Below, piece by piece: positions 34,322 through 43,316 of a stretch of 64,000 nucleotides of DNA (position 1 is the first letter of the stretch; the number at the start of each line of letters is the position of its first letter). The DNA comes from Actinomycetospora endophytica (GTDB lineage Bacteria; Actinomycetota; Actinomycetes; Mycobacteriales; Pseudonocardiaceae). The notes beneath the pieces were generated by a model. It saw only the letters and a program-made list of their open reading frames with translations. It did not search any database and was not told the DNA's origin. The stretch is from NCBI RefSeq assembly GCF_021026375.1, contig NZ_JAJNDB010000002.1, positions 558,001 to 622,000 on the forward strand. Reading direction: 5' to 3'. The translations under genes were made by a program, and so were the position numbers.

Positions 34322-36445
34322 GTGACGGCGACCGCGGCCCAGGCCCAGCAGAGCCCCGAGCAGGGCCTGGACCCCGAGCAGCGGGCCGCCGTCCTCGCCC
34401 CACGCGGCCCGGTCTGCGTGCTCGCCGGCGCCGGCACGGGCAAGACGCGCACCATCACCCGCCGCATCGCCCACCTCGTCCGCTCCGAGCAGGTCCGCTC
34501 GGGCCAGGTCCTCGCGGTCACGTTCACCGCGCGCGCCGCCGGCGAGATGCGCACCCGCCTGCGGGACCTCGGCGTCGGGGGCGTGCAGGCGCGCACCTTC
34601 CACGCGGCCGCGCTGCGCCAGCTGCGGTACTTCTGGCCGCGCGCGGTCGGCGGCGAGGCCTGGCCGGTGCTGGACAACAAGATGCGCTTCGTCGGCCAGG
34701 CCGCCCAGCGCTCGAACGCCCCGACCACGCGGGAGTCGCTGCGCGACCTCGCCAGCGAGATCGAGTGGGCCAAGGCGTGCCTGATCGCGCCCGACGCCTA
34801 CGCGACGGCCGCGACCACGGCGCAGCGCGACGCCCCCGCCCCGGTCGACCAGGTGGCGCAGGTCTACGAGGCCTACGAGCAGCTCAAGAACCGCGCCGAA
34901 CAACTCGACTTCGACGACCTGCTCCTGCACACCGCGGGCGCGCTCGAGGGGTCCGCCGAGGTCGCCGACGAGTTCCGCGAGCGCTACCGCTGCTTCGTGG
35001 TCGACGAGTTCCAGGACGTCACGCCACTGCAGCACCGGCTGCTCTCGGCGTGGCTCGGCGGGCGGGACGACCTCACCGTCGTCGGCGACGCCAACCAGAC
35101 GATCTACTCGTTCGCCGGCGCCAGCCCCTCCTACCTGCTGGACTTCCCGCGCGCCTTCCCGGAGGCCGAGGTGGTCCGGCTGGTGCGCGACTACCGCTCG
35201 ACCCCGCAGGTCGTCGCGGCCGCGAACACCGTGATCGGCGCCGCCCGCGGCCGCGCCGCCGGGTCCCGCCTGCGCCTCGAGGGCCAGCGCCCGCCCGGCC
35301 CGGCGCCGGACTTCACCGAGCACGACGACGAGCCCACGGAGGCCGGTGCCGTCGCCGAGCAGATCCGTGACCTCCTCGACGACGGCGTCGCAGCCGCCGA
35401 GATCGCCGTGCTGTACCGCGTCAACGCCCAGTCCGAGGCCTACGAGCAGGCGCTCTCCGACGCGGGCATCGCCTACCAGGTACGCGGCGGCGAGCGGTTC
35501 TTCCAGCGCACCGAGGTCCGCAACGCGATCGCCGCTCTGCGCACCACCGCCGGCCGGCTCGACGGCGGTCAGGACGCCGTCGCCGGTCAGGACGCCGTGA
35601 CGACCGTCCGGGCCGTGCTGGGGGAGCAGGGCCTGACCGAGGTGCCCCCGGCGGGCAGCGCGGCCGACGGTGCGCAGCGGCAGCGCTGGGAGTCGCTGCG
35701 GGCCCTCGCGGAGCTGGCCGACGACCTCGTCGAGAGCGTCCCGGAGACCACCTTCGGCGGGTTCCTCGCCGAGCTGCACACCCGGTCGCAGGCCCAGCAC
35801 CCCCCGACGGTGCAGGGCGTCACGCTGGCCTCGCTGCACGCCGCGAAGGGCCTCGAGTGGGACGCGGTGTTCCTCGTCGGGCTCACCGACGGCACGCTGC
35901 CGATCCAGCACGCCGACGGCGACGACGACGCCGTCGAGGAGGAGCGGCGGCTCTTCTACGTCGGGGTGACCCGGGCCCGCGTGCACCTGCGGCTCTCGTG
36001 GGCGCTGTCGCGGTCGTCGGGCGGGCGGCGGACCCGTCGTCGGAGTCGCTTCCTGTACGGCCTGGTGCCCGAGGACCACCCGGCGGCGCGTAAGCCCGGG
36101 TCGGGGGTCGACGGCGGGCCGAAGGCGAAGGTCTCCAAGCCAGGCTGCCGGGTGTGCGGGAAGGTGCTGTCCGACCCGGCCGCGCAGAAGATCGGCCGCT
36201 GCACCGAGCACCCGTCGGACGTGGACGTGGAGCTGCTCGACGCGCTACGGGCGTGGCGGTCGAACGAGGCCAAGCAGCGCTCGGTGCCCGCCTACGTGGT
36301 GTTCACCGACGCGACGCTCGTCGCCCTCGCCGAACAGCGCCCGACCGACGCCAAGGGCCTGGTGACCATCCCGGGCATCGGCGCCTCGAAGCTCGAGCGC
36401 TACGGCGACGACGTGCTCGCCATGGTCCGCGAGCACGACGCCTGA
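34322..36445 (+). CDS. uvrD2: UvrD2-type superfamily I DNA helicase with HRDC domain
   Basis: A 707-residue 3'-5' helicase. It has Walker A GAGTGKT (36-42), [12 protein letters not shown] (motif II), [35 protein letters not shown] and VGVTRAR. After the motor comes the UvrD2 zinc-like region [22 protein letters not shown], with three Cys and His at the place of the fourth Cys of mycobacterial UvrD2. An HRDC domain ([31 protein letters not shown]) ends the protein. UvrD2 is essential in mycobacteria. The whiB7 locus follows directly, as in mycobacteria. Confidence 0.9.
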   Translation: MTATAAQAQQSPEQGLDPEQRAAVLAPRGPVCVLAGAGTGKTRTITRRIAHLVRSEQVRSGQVLAVTFTARAAGEMRTRLRDLGVGGVQARTFHAAALRQLRYFWPRAVGGEAWPVLDNKMRFVGQAAQRSNAPTTRESLRDLASEIEWAKACLIAPDAYATAATTAQRDAPAPVDQVAQVYEAYEQLKNRAEQLDFDDLLLHTAGALEGSAEVADEFRERYRCFVVDEFQDVTPLQHRLLSAWLGGRDDLTVVGDANQTIYSFAGASPSYLLDFPRAFPEAEVVRLVRDYRSTPQVVAAANTVIGAARGRAAGSRLRLEGQRPPGPAPDFTEHDDEPTEAGAVAEQIRDLLDDGVAAAEIAVLYRVNAQSEAYEQALSDAGIAYQVRGGERFFQRTEVRNAIAALRTTAGRLDGGQDAVAGQDAVTTVRAVLGEQGLTEVPPAGSAADGAQRQRWESLRALAELADDLVESVPETTFGGFLAELHTRSQAQHPPTVQGVTLASLHAAKGLEWDAVFLVGLTDGTLPIQHADGDDDAVEEERRLFYVGVTRARVHLRLSWALSRSSGGRRTRRRSRFLYGLVPEDHPAARKPGSGVDGGPKAKVSKPGCRVCGKVLSDPAAQKIGRCTEHPSDVDVELLDALRAWRSNEAKQRSVPAYVVFTDATLVALAEQRPTDAKGLVTIPGIGASKLERYGDDVLAMVREHDA

Positions 36446-36466
36446 AAAAACTTCTCGGATCTCGCC

Positions 36467-36506
36467 GGAAATTCCGTTGCGGCCTCCGCGCGGGGGCCCC
36501 TAAGTT
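36467..36506 (+). promoter_or_regulatory. WhiB7-type promoter of whiB7
   Basis: An AT-rich block GGAAATTCC (36467-36475) touches -35 TTGCGG (36477-36482), followed by an 18-nt spacer and -10 TAAGTT (36501-36506). WhiB7-dependent promoters carry an AT-rich patch just before the -35 that its AT-hook binds. Autoregulation is expected. Confidence 0.65.
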
Positions 36507-36564
36507 CGATCGCACCGGCGCGGACGTGCCGGGTCGATACCCCACGACGGGAGGTGTGCCGATC

Positions 36565-36867
36565 ATGAAGCTGCTGCTCACGGGCACGCCCGTCTCTCCG
36601 TCCCGGGTGTCCGATGTGTTCGAGGCGTACGGCGTCCAAGCCGTCGCCGCATCGCGCTGCTCCGCGGTCGCCACGCCGCGCTGGGAGGTCCCGTCCGCGG
36701 GGCTCGCCGGCACGCGCGTGTCCACGGTCGCGCCGAGCACCGGCGGCGTCACGGGACACGTGTGGTCCCAGGGCGGTCGCCGACCGGCCGGCATGCCGCA
36801 GCGCAAGCGCAACCAGCACATCGATCTCGACCCCCAGCGTCCGCGACCCAGCGGCGGGTGTGGCTGA
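36565..36867 (+). CDS. Leader ORF in the whiB7 5' region (100 codons)
   Basis: A 100-residue ORF beginning MKLLLTGTPVSPSRVSDVFEAYG, with GGGAGGTG ten nt before the ATG. It has no recognisable domain and is rich in Ser, Ala, Arg and Pro, with a basic stretch PQRKRNQHIDLD near the end. It lies about 53 nt downstream of the predicted start of transcription and 119 nt upstream of whiB7. Its stop codon falls in the loop of a small hairpin (GGGTGTG/CACACCC), 16 nt before a stronger hairpin. Mycobacterial whiB7 also has a translated upstream ORF that controls attenuation, so a sensing role is likely; it may be a true small protein as well. Confidence 0.6.
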   Translation: MKLLLTGTPVSPSRVSDVFEAYGVQAVAASRCSAVATPRWEVPSAGLAGTRVSTVAPSTGGVTGHVWSQGGRRPAGMPQRKRNQHIDLDPQRPRPSGGCG

Positions 36868-36883
36868 CACACCCCCGAGCACT

Positions 36884-36910
36884 GGCCGCGGACCCCCCGG
36901 GTTCGCGGCC
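36884..36910 (+). terminator. Attenuator-like hairpin in whiB7 leader
   Basis: A 12-bp stem: GGCCGCGGACCC (36884-36895), loop CCC, GGGTTCGCGGCC (36899-36910), including one G-T wobble. A weak T-rich run TTCGTCGTCT follows. It lies between the leader ORF stop and whiB7. CGGCGGGTGT (36852-36861) can alternatively pair with ACACCCGCCG (36963-36972). Confidence 0.6.
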
Positions 36911-36986
36911 TTCGTCGTCTCAGGTGGCGACGAGGACTCCGCGGTTCCCGGGTGATCCCCGAACACCCGCCGTAGGAGGTCCGAGC

Positions 36987-37304
36987 ATGTACCCCGTCCC
37001 TTCTGCCCCCGAGATACCCGGGTCGGTCTCACTGCCCTGCCGGGACGAGACCGACGACCTGTGGTTCTCCGAGAGCCCCGCCGAGCTCGAGCAGGCGAAG
37101 ATCCTCTGCACCTCCTGCCCGGTCCGGCGCGCGTGCCTGACCGGTGCCCTGGAGCGTCGCGAGTTCGCCGGCGTGTGGGGCGGCGAGATCCTCGACCGGG
37201 GCGCCGTGATCGCCCGCAAGCGGCCGCGGGGCCGGCCGAGCAAGGCCGATCTGGCCCGGGACGCCGAGATCGCGGCGGCCCGGCAGGCGGCCGGCGTGGC
37301 GTGA
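36987..37304 (+). CDS. whiB7: WhiB7 redox-sensitive transcription factor
   Basis: A 105-residue WhiB-family protein. The iron-sulphur ligands are C18, C41, C44 and C50 (LPCRDETDDLW and LCTSCPVRRAC). The turn is AGVWGGE and the C-terminal AT-hook is KRPRGRPSK, which identifies WhiB7. It binds SigA and activates intrinsic resistance genes when translation is blocked. ATG 36987 has TAGGAGGT six nt upstream. The order uvrD2-whiB7-ABC1 kinase matches M. tuberculosis. A 475-nt leader with an ORF and a hairpin suggests attenuation control. Confidence 0.92.
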   Translation: MYPVPSAPEIPGSVSLPCRDETDDLWFSESPAELEQAKILCTSCPVRRACLTGALERREFAGVWGGEILDRGAVIARKRPRGRPSKADLARDAEIAAARQAAGVA

Positions 37305-37336
37305 CGCCCGCCGTCGTCGGGGGAGGTTCTGGTTCT

Positions 37337-37387
37337 GAGCGAGGGGCACCGTCGGTCGATCTGGTCGACCGACGGTGCCCTTCGCTC
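37337..37387. terminator. Family A palindrome between convergent whiB7 and ABC1 kinase genes
   Basis: GGCACCGTCGGTCGA pairs exactly with TCGACCGACGGTGCC. The outer GAGCGA and TTCGCTC ends match the family A border. The loop is short. Confidence 0.75.
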
Positions 37388-37400
37388 GATTCCGGGACCC

Positions 37401-38717
37401 TCAGATGTCGAAGCCGGGCTGCCAGTCGCGGAAGATCTGGCGCATCGGGATCTCCGCGTCGAGCTGGCAGAGCACCGCGACCGACGCGAGCGTGACCCGG
37501 TGGATGAGCAGGTACTGCGGCGGCAGGTTCAGCCCCCGCCCGGTCTCGAACTCGGGCCGCCGCAGGTCACCGAGCCGCTCGGCCTGACCACGGATCCACT
37601 CGCGGGTGAAGTGGAACTTCTCCGCGCGCAGCGGGTCGACCAGCGGTCCGAGGTAGGCCATCGCGCGCTCGGCGGACATGTCGGTGTCGGGCAGCACGAA
37701 GTGGAGCCGCCGCAGCAGGTCGAGCAGCTCGCCCGAGCGGTCCTCCACGGACAGCGAGAGCATCTCGCCGAGCTCGTGCGGCAGACCGTCGGGCAGCCGT
37801 GCGATCGCGCCGAAATCGATCACGCACAGCCGACCGTCGGCGAGGATCTGGAAGTTGCCGGGGTGCGGGTCGGCGTGCAGCAGGCCGACGCGGGCGGGCG
37901 CGGAGAAGTGGAAGGTCGAGAGCAGCTTCCCGACGCGATCGCGCTCCTCGGGCTCCCCGGTCCGGATGATGTGCGAGAGCGGGGTGCCCTCGATCCACTC
38001 CGACACCATCGCCTTCGGCGCGGAGGCCACGACCCGCGGCACCACGACGTGCTCGTCGCCCTCGAACGCGGCCGAGAACGCGCGCTGGGCGTCGGCCTCG
38101 TCGCGGTAGTCGAGCTCCTCGGCCATCCGGTCGCGCAGCTCCTGCAGGAGCGGCTTGATCTCCATGCCCGGCACCATCGGCTGGATGACCCGCGCGAAGC
38201 GCTGCAGCTGGCGCAGGTCGGCCATGACGGCCTCCTCCGCGCCCGGGTACTGGACCTTGACCGCGACCTCGCGACCGTCGCCCCACACCGCGCGGTGCAC
38301 CTGGCCGATGCTCGCCGAGGCCGCCGGGGTGTCGTCGAACTCCTGGAACCGGTCGCGCCAGCCCCGCCCGAACTGCTCGGCCAGCACCCGGTGGGTCCGC
38401 GCGGCCGGCATCGGCGGCGCCGCGGTCTGCAGCCGGGTGAGGGCCTCGCGGTAGGGCTCGGCGAGCTCGTCGGGCACGGCCGCCTCGAACACCGAGAGCG
38501 CCTGCCCGAACTTCATCGCGCCGCCCTTGAGCTCGCCCAGCACGGCGAAGAGCTGCTCGGCGCCCCGGCGCGCGACATCGGCGGAGATCTCTCCGGCGTC
38601 CCCGCCCGCGAGCCGCCGGCCCCAGCCGGCCGCCGTGCGTGACGCGAATCCCAGGGGGAGCGACGCCAGGCGCGCGGAGCGCTGGACCGTGCGGCGCGGG
38701 ATGTCATCGGACGTCAC
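37401..38717 (-). CDS. ABC1/UbiB-type atypical kinase (Rv3197-like)
   Basis: A 438-residue ADCK/UbiB-family protein. It has the KxGQ-type motif [11 protein letters not shown], the Ala-rich loop [12 protein letters not shown], the ATP Lys in VAVKVQYPG, ExD-like [17 protein letters not shown] (catalytic loop) and VIDFGAI (metal loop). Its biochemical role in actinobacteria is unclear. In M. tuberculosis Rv3197 belongs to the WhiB7 regulon and has been linked to macrolide tolerance. Here it faces whiB7 rather than following it. The GTG overlaps the stop of the upstream ThiF-like gene (GTGA). Confidence 0.82.
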   Translation of the reverse strand: MTSDDIPRRTVQRSARLASLPLGFASRTAAGWGRRLAGGDAGEISADVARRGAEQLFAVLGELKGGAMKFGQALSVFEAAVPDELAEPYREALTRLQTAAPPMPAARTHRVLAEQFGRGWRDRFQEFDDTPAASASIGQVHRAVWGDGREVAVKVQYPGAEEAVMADLRQLQRFARVIQPMVPGMEIKPLLQELRDRMAEELDYRDEADAQRAFSAAFEGDEHVVVPRVVASAPKAMVSEWIEGTPLSHIIRTGEPEERDRVGKLLSTFHFSAPARVGLLHADPHPGNFQILADGRLCVIDFGAIARLPDGLPHELGEMLSLSVEDRSGELLDLLRRLHFVLPDTDMSAERAMAYLGPLVDPLRAEKFHFTREWIRGQAERLGDLRRPEFETGRGLNLPPQYLLIHRVTLASVAVLCQLDAEIPMRQIFRDWQPGFDI

Positions 38718-39685
38718 GATCCCGATTGTCCCCCGACTGCTCCGCCGCGGCTCGACCAGGGCGGGGCCCCCGAGCACGAGCAACGGGGGTGCGCAGGCCG
38801 GGAGCGCCGGGTGAGTGTGCTCACGCCGAGGTCCAGCTCCAGGGCCGAATCGATCAGTCGGGACGTTCCGTGCGCCAGGTGGTCCAGGACGTGCTCGACG
38901 GCGAGGGCGGCCACCGCGGCGGCCGTCGCGACCCCCGCCGACTCCACCGTGTGGGCGAGCTGCGCCGCGAGCCGTGGCCAGGCGGGGTCGGCGGCGGCCC
39001 GGTGCCGGTCGGCGCACCGCAGGCACGAGCCGCGCCCCGGCACGACGAGGGGCCCGACGGTGCCGGTGCCGCCGGTCGCGGTCACCGCGAGGTGGGGCTG
39101 ATGTCGCGCGAGCAGGCGCGCGGAGAGCACCGGGTCCGCGGCCGCGGCCCCGACGAGCACGGCGAGCTCCGGCCGCCGTCGCGTCGGCTCCCCGACGACG
39201 ACGGGTGCGGTCCGCGCGACCGCCTCGGCCGCCGCCACCACCGCCGGACGGCCGACGTCGGCGTCGCGCAGCCCTGTCCCGACGTCGTCGGGCGCCACCG
39301 TGCCCGCCGCCCGCACCGCCACCCGGCCCACCCCGGCGCCGGCCAGCAGGACGGCGATCGCCGTGCCGAGGCGCCCGGCGCCGTGGACGCGCACGTACGC
39401 GGCCGCCGGAGCGGGGCGCGGTGCGGCGAGCAGCCCGGCCCGCGCGAGCGCCGCGACGACGGCGGCGATCTCCACCGGCGTGCCGCCACGCGCGACCGCG
39501 TCGGCGACCGCGAGCGCGAGTGGCGTCGCGTCGGCGAGGGCCCGCACCAGCGACGCGAGCGGCGGGGTCAGCGCACCGAGGGTGAGCGCGGTCGCGGGGT
39601 CGGCCCCGACCTGCACGGTGGCGACGTCGCGCCAGAGCAGGACGGGCCGGTCGTCGGGACGGCGGGGGAGCGGGGAGGGACTCAC
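38714..39685 (-). CDS. ThiF/E1-like protein (Rv3196 position; TOMM leader-binding-like)
   Basis: A 323-residue protein with a degenerate E1-like Rossmann fold: YVRVHGAGRLGTAIAVLLAGAGVGRVAVRAAG, GLRDADVG, and the Cys pair GRGSCLRCADRHRAAADPAWP. Homologues are often labelled ThiF-like or TOMM leader-peptide-binding. No precursor peptide or cyclodehydratase gene is near, and homologues are conserved at this place in actinobacteria, so a peptide-modification role is doubtful. It is coupled to the ABC1 kinase by a four-base overlap, so the two probably act together. The GTG 39685 start fits an early DRPVLLWRD strand. Confidence 0.6.
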   Translation of the reverse strand: MSPSPLPRRPDDRPVLLWRDVATVQVGADPATALTLGALTPPLASLVRALADATPLALAVADAVARGGTPVEIAAVVAALARAGLLAAPRPAPAAAYVRVHGAGRLGTAIAVLLAGAGVGRVAVRAAGTVAPDDVGTGLRDADVGRPAVVAAAEAVARTAPVVVGEPTRRRPELAVLVGAAAADPVLSARLLARHQPHLAVTATGGTGTVGPLVVPGRGSCLRCADRHRAAADPAWPRLAAQLAHTVESAGVATAAAVAALAVEHVLDHLAHGTSRLIDSALELDLGVSTLTRRSRPAHPRCSCSGAPPWSSRGGAVGGQSGS

Positions 39686-39738
39686 GGGACTTGGACGCAC
39701 GCGCGGCCCCGTCGGCTCCCTCGCTAGCGTGGTGCGTC

Positions 39739-40332
39739 GTGGGCACTGTGGGCGGTGACGGCGACGAGGACACGAAGCGGCCCGAGGTGATCGTGCGGCG
39801 CAGCGCACGGCGCCGCCGCACGGTCGACGCCCGGCGCGAGGGCGACACGGTGATCGTCTCGGTCCCCGCCTCGATGACCCGGGCGCAGGAGAAGCAGTGG
39901 GTCGAGAAGATGCTGGAGCGGCTGGAGCGCTCGGACCGGCGTCGCCGGCCCGGCCGCAGCGCGGGCGACGAGGACCTCGCGGCCCGCGCCGACCGCCTCG
40001 CCCGTGAGCACCTGGACGCGGCGTCCCCCGACGGTCGCTGGCCCCGGCCGTCGTCGGTGCGCTGGACCCGCCCGATGCGGACGCGGTGGGCCTCGTGCAC
40101 CCCGGTCGACGGCACGATCCGGGTGAGCGAGCGCCTCCGCGAGGTCCCCGGCTGGGTGCTCGACCACGTGCTCGTCCACGAGCTGGCGCACCTGCGCGAG
40201 GGCAACCACAGCCCGGCGTTCCGGGCCCTGGAGGCGCGCTACCCGCGCAGCGAGCGCGCGATCGGCTACCTCGAGGGCCTCTCCGCCGGAGCCGGCCTCG
40301 AGATCGGCGACGACGCGGACGACACCGACTGA
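39739..40332 (+). CDS. YgjP/DUF45-type zinc metallopeptidase
   Basis: A 197-residue protein of the M48-like YgjP group. The zinc site is VHELAHLREGNHSPAF (HExxH plus a third His six residues on). The N-terminus contains VIVRRSARRRRTVDARREGDTVIVSVP, the typical beta-rich lead-in, and RTRWASCTPVDGTIRVSERL. The substrate is unknown. GTG 39739 is eight nt after TAGCGT (39725-39730), arguing for a leaderless transcript. It is divergent from the ThiF-like gene. Confidence 0.82.
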   Translation: MGTVGGDGDEDTKRPEVIVRRSARRRRTVDARREGDTVIVSVPASMTRAQEKQWVEKMLERLERSDRRRRPGRSAGDEDLAARADRLAREHLDAASPDGRWPRPSSVRWTRPMRTRWASCTPVDGTIRVSERLREVPGWVLDHVLVHELAHLREGNHSPAFRALEARYPRSERAIGYLEGLSAGAGLEIGDDADDTD

Positions 40333-40338
40333 CGGATC

Positions 40339-40416
40339 GCCGTCTTGCGTCGAGGGGCACGCCACGCAGGCTTCGAGCGCGCGAAAGCTGCGCTACGTGC
40401 TCCTGATCAAGACGGC
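40339..40416. terminator. Family B hairpin between convergent genes
   Basis: Outer arms GCCGTCTTG (40339-40347) and CAAGACGGC (40408-40416), with inner GGGGCACG/CGTGCTCC and CGCAGGCTT/AAGCTGCG pairs. It resembles the two elements at 13281 and 13363. Confidence 0.65.
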
Positions 40417-40430
40417 GGCACGGAGCCGAC

Positions 40431-41957
40431 TCAGGACTTCGGGCCCTCCGACCCGTCGTCGTCACCCTTCTCGCCGGACGACCCGGTCGAGCCCTCGTCG
40501 GGCGCCGACTTCCCCGACTCCTTCTCGGCCCGCATCTCTGCCTCGAGGCGGGCGATCGGGTCGTCGAGGTCGCTGAACGACTCCGACTCCTCACCCGATC
40601 CCTCGGCGAGGCTCGAGCGGCCGCGGAGGAAGGAGGTCGGGTCGTCGAGGTCCTCGGCGGTGGGCAGCAGGTCGGGGTGCGCCCAGACCGCGTCGCGCCC
40701 GTCGACGTCGCGCTCCTCGGCGAGACGACGCCACAGATCGGCGGCATCGCGCAGCCGGCGGGGACGCAGCTCCAGCCCGACGAGCGTCGCGAAGGTCTGC
40801 TCGGCGGGCCCGCCGGAGGCGCGGCGGCGACGCATGCTCTCCCGCAGCGCGTCCGCGCCGGGGAGCCGCTCGCCGATGGCCTGCGCGACGACGTGGTCCA
40901 CCCAGCCCTCGACGAGCGCGAGGAGGGTCTCCAGCCGACCGAGCGCGGCCTTCTGGGCCTCGGTGGTCTGCGGCTCGAACAGCCCCGACGACATCGCCTG
41001 CTCGATCGCGGCGGGGTTCGACGGGTCGAGGTCCCGGGCGAGCTCCTCGATGCGCGAGGTGTCGATGGTGATGCCGTGCGCGAACTCCTCGACGGTGGCG
41101 AGCAGGCGCTGGCGCAGCCACGGCACGTGCCCGAAGAGGCGGTGGTGCGCGGCCTCGCGGGCGGCGAGGAAGACGAGCACCTCGCTCGACGGCCGGTCGA
41201 GGCCGTCGGTGAACTGGGTGACGGCCTCCGGGAGGAGCGCCGCGGTGCCCTCGGGGCCGAGCGGCAGTCCGACGTCGGAGGAGGTGAGCACCTCGCCGGC
41301 GAGCTGGCCCAGCGCCGACCCGAGCTGCGAGCCGAACGCCATGCCGCCGACCTGGGAGATCATCCCGAGCATGGGGCCCGCCATCTCGCGGGCCTCGTCG
41401 GGCAGGCCCTCGACCCAGGCGTCCGCGACGCGCCGCGCCACCGGGTCGCACAGCCGCTGCCACGTGGGCACGGTGGCGTCGACCCAGTCGTTCGGGGACC
41501 ACGCGGTGACCGTCGAGACCCCCGACGGCAGCGTCGTCGCGTCGTCGAGCCAGTGCTCGGCCAGCCGCAGCGACTCCTCGATCGCGGACCGCTGCTCGGC
41601 GGTCGGATGCTTCGACCCGCGCGACCCCAGCTGCTGGTGGGCCATCTGCGCGGCGAGCTGGTAGTTCACCGGCCCGCCGTCGCCCCCGCCGGAGCCGCCC
41701 GACTGCGAGAGCATCTGACCGAGCTGGGTGAGCATCTGGCCGAGCTGGCCGAGGTCGAACCCGCCCGCTCCGCCCGCGCCGCCACCGAAGGCCGCGAACG
41801 GGTTGTCCCCCGAGCCGCCGGAGCCGCCGGAACCGAAGCCGAAGCCGCCGGAACCCGAGCCCCCGGAGCCGGAGTCACCGGACCCGGACCCGGAGGACCC
41901 CTGGCGTCGGGAGTCGTCTGGGTCGGACGGGCCGAATCCGAAGGGCAGGTCACTCAT
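40431..41957 (-). CDS. DUF2342 zinc-dependent metalloprotease-like protein (Rv3195-like)
   Basis: A 508-residue protein of the actinobacterial DUF2342 family. The first 65 residues are a low-complexity Gly/Ser linker (SGSGSGDSGSGGSGSG). The core has AREAAHHRLFGHVPWLRQRLLATVEEFAHGI, with the family's ExxHH-type putative metal site, and KAALGRLETLLALVEGWVDHVV. The C-terminus is acidic and disordered. The function is unproven. It is divergent from the PDZ-Lon gene, as in mycobacteria (Rv3195/Rv3194c). Confidence 0.8.
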   Translation of the reverse strand: MSDLPFGFGPSDPDDSRRQGSSGSGSGDSGSGGSGSGGFGFGSGGSGGSGDNPFAAFGGGAGGAGGFDLGQLGQMLTQLGQMLSQSGGSGGGDGGPVNYQLAAQMAHQQLGSRGSKHPTAEQRSAIEESLRLAEHWLDDATTLPSGVSTVTAWSPNDWVDATVPTWQRLCDPVARRVADAWVEGLPDEAREMAGPMLGMISQVGGMAFGSQLGSALGQLAGEVLTSSDVGLPLGPEGTAALLPEAVTQFTDGLDRPSSEVLVFLAAREAAHHRLFGHVPWLRQRLLATVEEFAHGITIDTSRIEELARDLDPSNPAAIEQAMSSGLFEPQTTEAQKAALGRLETLLALVEGWVDHVVAQAIGERLPGADALRESMRRRRASGGPAEQTFATLVGLELRPRRLRDAADLWRRLAEERDVDGRDAVWAHPDLLPTAEDLDDPTSFLRGRSSLAEGSGEESESFSDLDDPIARLEAEMRAEKESGKSAPDEGSTGSSGEKGDDDGSEGPKS

Positions 41958-42143
41958 ACCGCCCCACGGTACGCGTGACGTGCTGCCCCGACCCCCGTCC
42001 GGACGTGTCCTCAGCGGGTTCTCGGCAAGCCCACAGCGAACAGTGTCGTCGCGGCAAGGCGAGCCATGGGCGAGTCACCGGCGATGATCGGAAGTCGAGA
42101 CCGGACGCGCGCCCCACACCCCCGATCACTACCCTGCCCGCCC

Positions 42144-43169
42144 GTGACCCGTCTGCGCGCGACCATCGCCCTCGGGCTGGTGCTCGCCGCGGTCCTCGGC
42201 CTGGCCGGCGCCACCGTGCGGGTGCCGTTCGTGGCCCTGGGGGACGGGCCCACCTTCGACGTCCTGGGCGACCAGTCCGGCAAGCCGATCATCGACGTGT
42301 CCGGTCCGGTGCCGACCTATCCGACGTCGGGCCAGCTCCGGATGACCACGGTCGCCGTCACCAGCCAGGTGACGCTGTTCGGCGCCATCGCCATGTGGGT
42401 CACGGGTTCGCACGAGGTGGTGCCCCGCGAGCAGGTCTATCCCACCGGCCAGTCCAGCCAGCAGGTCGACGCCGAGAACACCCGGCAGTTCTCGCAGTCC
42501 GAGAACGACGCCCAGACCGCCGCCCTGCGCTACCTGGGCTACCCGTCCACGGTGCAGATCGGCGACGTGACCAACCCCGGTCCGTCGGCGGGCCTGCTCA
42601 ACCCGGGGGACCGGGTGCTCACCATCGCCGGGCGGGCGGTGACGACCCCGCAGGACGTCGTGGACGCCGTCGGCGCCATCGCCCCGGGGACCCCCGTCGT
42701 GCTGCGGGTCCAGCGCGGCGCCGACACCCGCGACGTCACGGTCACCGCGGCGGCCCGCCCCGGCGATGCGTCCCGCGGCTACCTGGGGATCACCGCGGCG
42801 TCGCAGACCACCTCGCCCGCGAACATCAAGATCGGGCTCGCCGACGTCGGTGGACCGTCGGCCGGACTGATCTTCGCGACCGCGATCGTCGACAAGCTGA
42901 CGCCGGGCGAGCTGACCGGCGGCAAGGAGATCGCCGGGACCGGGACGATCGACGCCGACGGCCGCGTCGGCCCGATCGGCGGCATCCGCTTCAAGATGGA
43001 CGCCGCCCGCGACGACGGGGCGCAGGCCTTCCTCGTGCCCGCGGGCAACTGTTCCGAGGCGGTCCGCTCCGCTCCTTCGGGGTTGACCCTGGCGCGCGTG
43101 TCCGACCTGCGCGAAGGTGTGTCGGCCGTGCAGGACCTCGCGGCCGGACGGGTGCCTCCGACCTGCTGA
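42144..43169 (+). CDS. PDZ-containing Lon-type membrane protease (Rv3194c-like)
   Basis: A 341-residue membrane-anchored protease. It has an N-terminal helix (IALGLVLAAVLGLAGATV), a middle PDZ domain (GLLNPGDRVLTIAGRAVTTPQDV) and a C-terminal S16 Lon domain with nucleophile Ser in GGPSAGLIFA and Lys in GGIRFKMDAA, with GTGTIDADGRVGPIGG between. The protease part should face outside. TACCCT (42130-42135) lies eight nt before GTG 42144, so a leaderless transcript is likely. The next gene, UPF0182, follows as in mycobacteria. Confidence 0.85.
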   Translation: MTRLRATIALGLVLAAVLGLAGATVRVPFVALGDGPTFDVLGDQSGKPIIDVSGPVPTYPTSGQLRMTTVAVTSQVTLFGAIAMWVTGSHEVVPREQVYPTGQSSQQVDAENTRQFSQSENDAQTAALRYLGYPSTVQIGDVTNPGPSAGLLNPGDRVLTIAGRAVTTPQDVVDAVGAIAPGTPVVLRVQRGADTRDVTVTAAARPGDASRGYLGITAASQTTSPANIKIGLADVGGPSAGLIFATAIVDKLTPGELTGGKEIAGTGTIDADGRVGPIGGIRFKMDAARDDGAQAFLVPAGNCSEAVRSAPSGLTLARVSDLREGVSAVQDLAAGRVPPTC

Positions 43170-43316
43170 CCAGGTGGGGTGCTGCCGGAGAATCCGACAC
43201 GAGGAACACGGAGCACAGGGAACCCACACGCCGTTCGTAGAGTTCACACACCGGACCGGCTCACTCGGTCAGTCCCGACCCGAACGCACCCGTCCCCGCT
43301 TGGAGTGTGACCGACA

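Noticed and set aside
36762..36986. Longer WhiB7 beginning at 36762
   Set aside because: The stretch overlaps the leader ORF and hairpin; TAGGAGGT before ATG 36987 and the normal WhiB7 length decide.
38714..39685. ThiF-like gene as part of a TOMM peptide cluster
   Set aside because: No precursor peptide, YcaO or dehydrogenase gene is near, and the gene sits at the conserved Rv3196 position.
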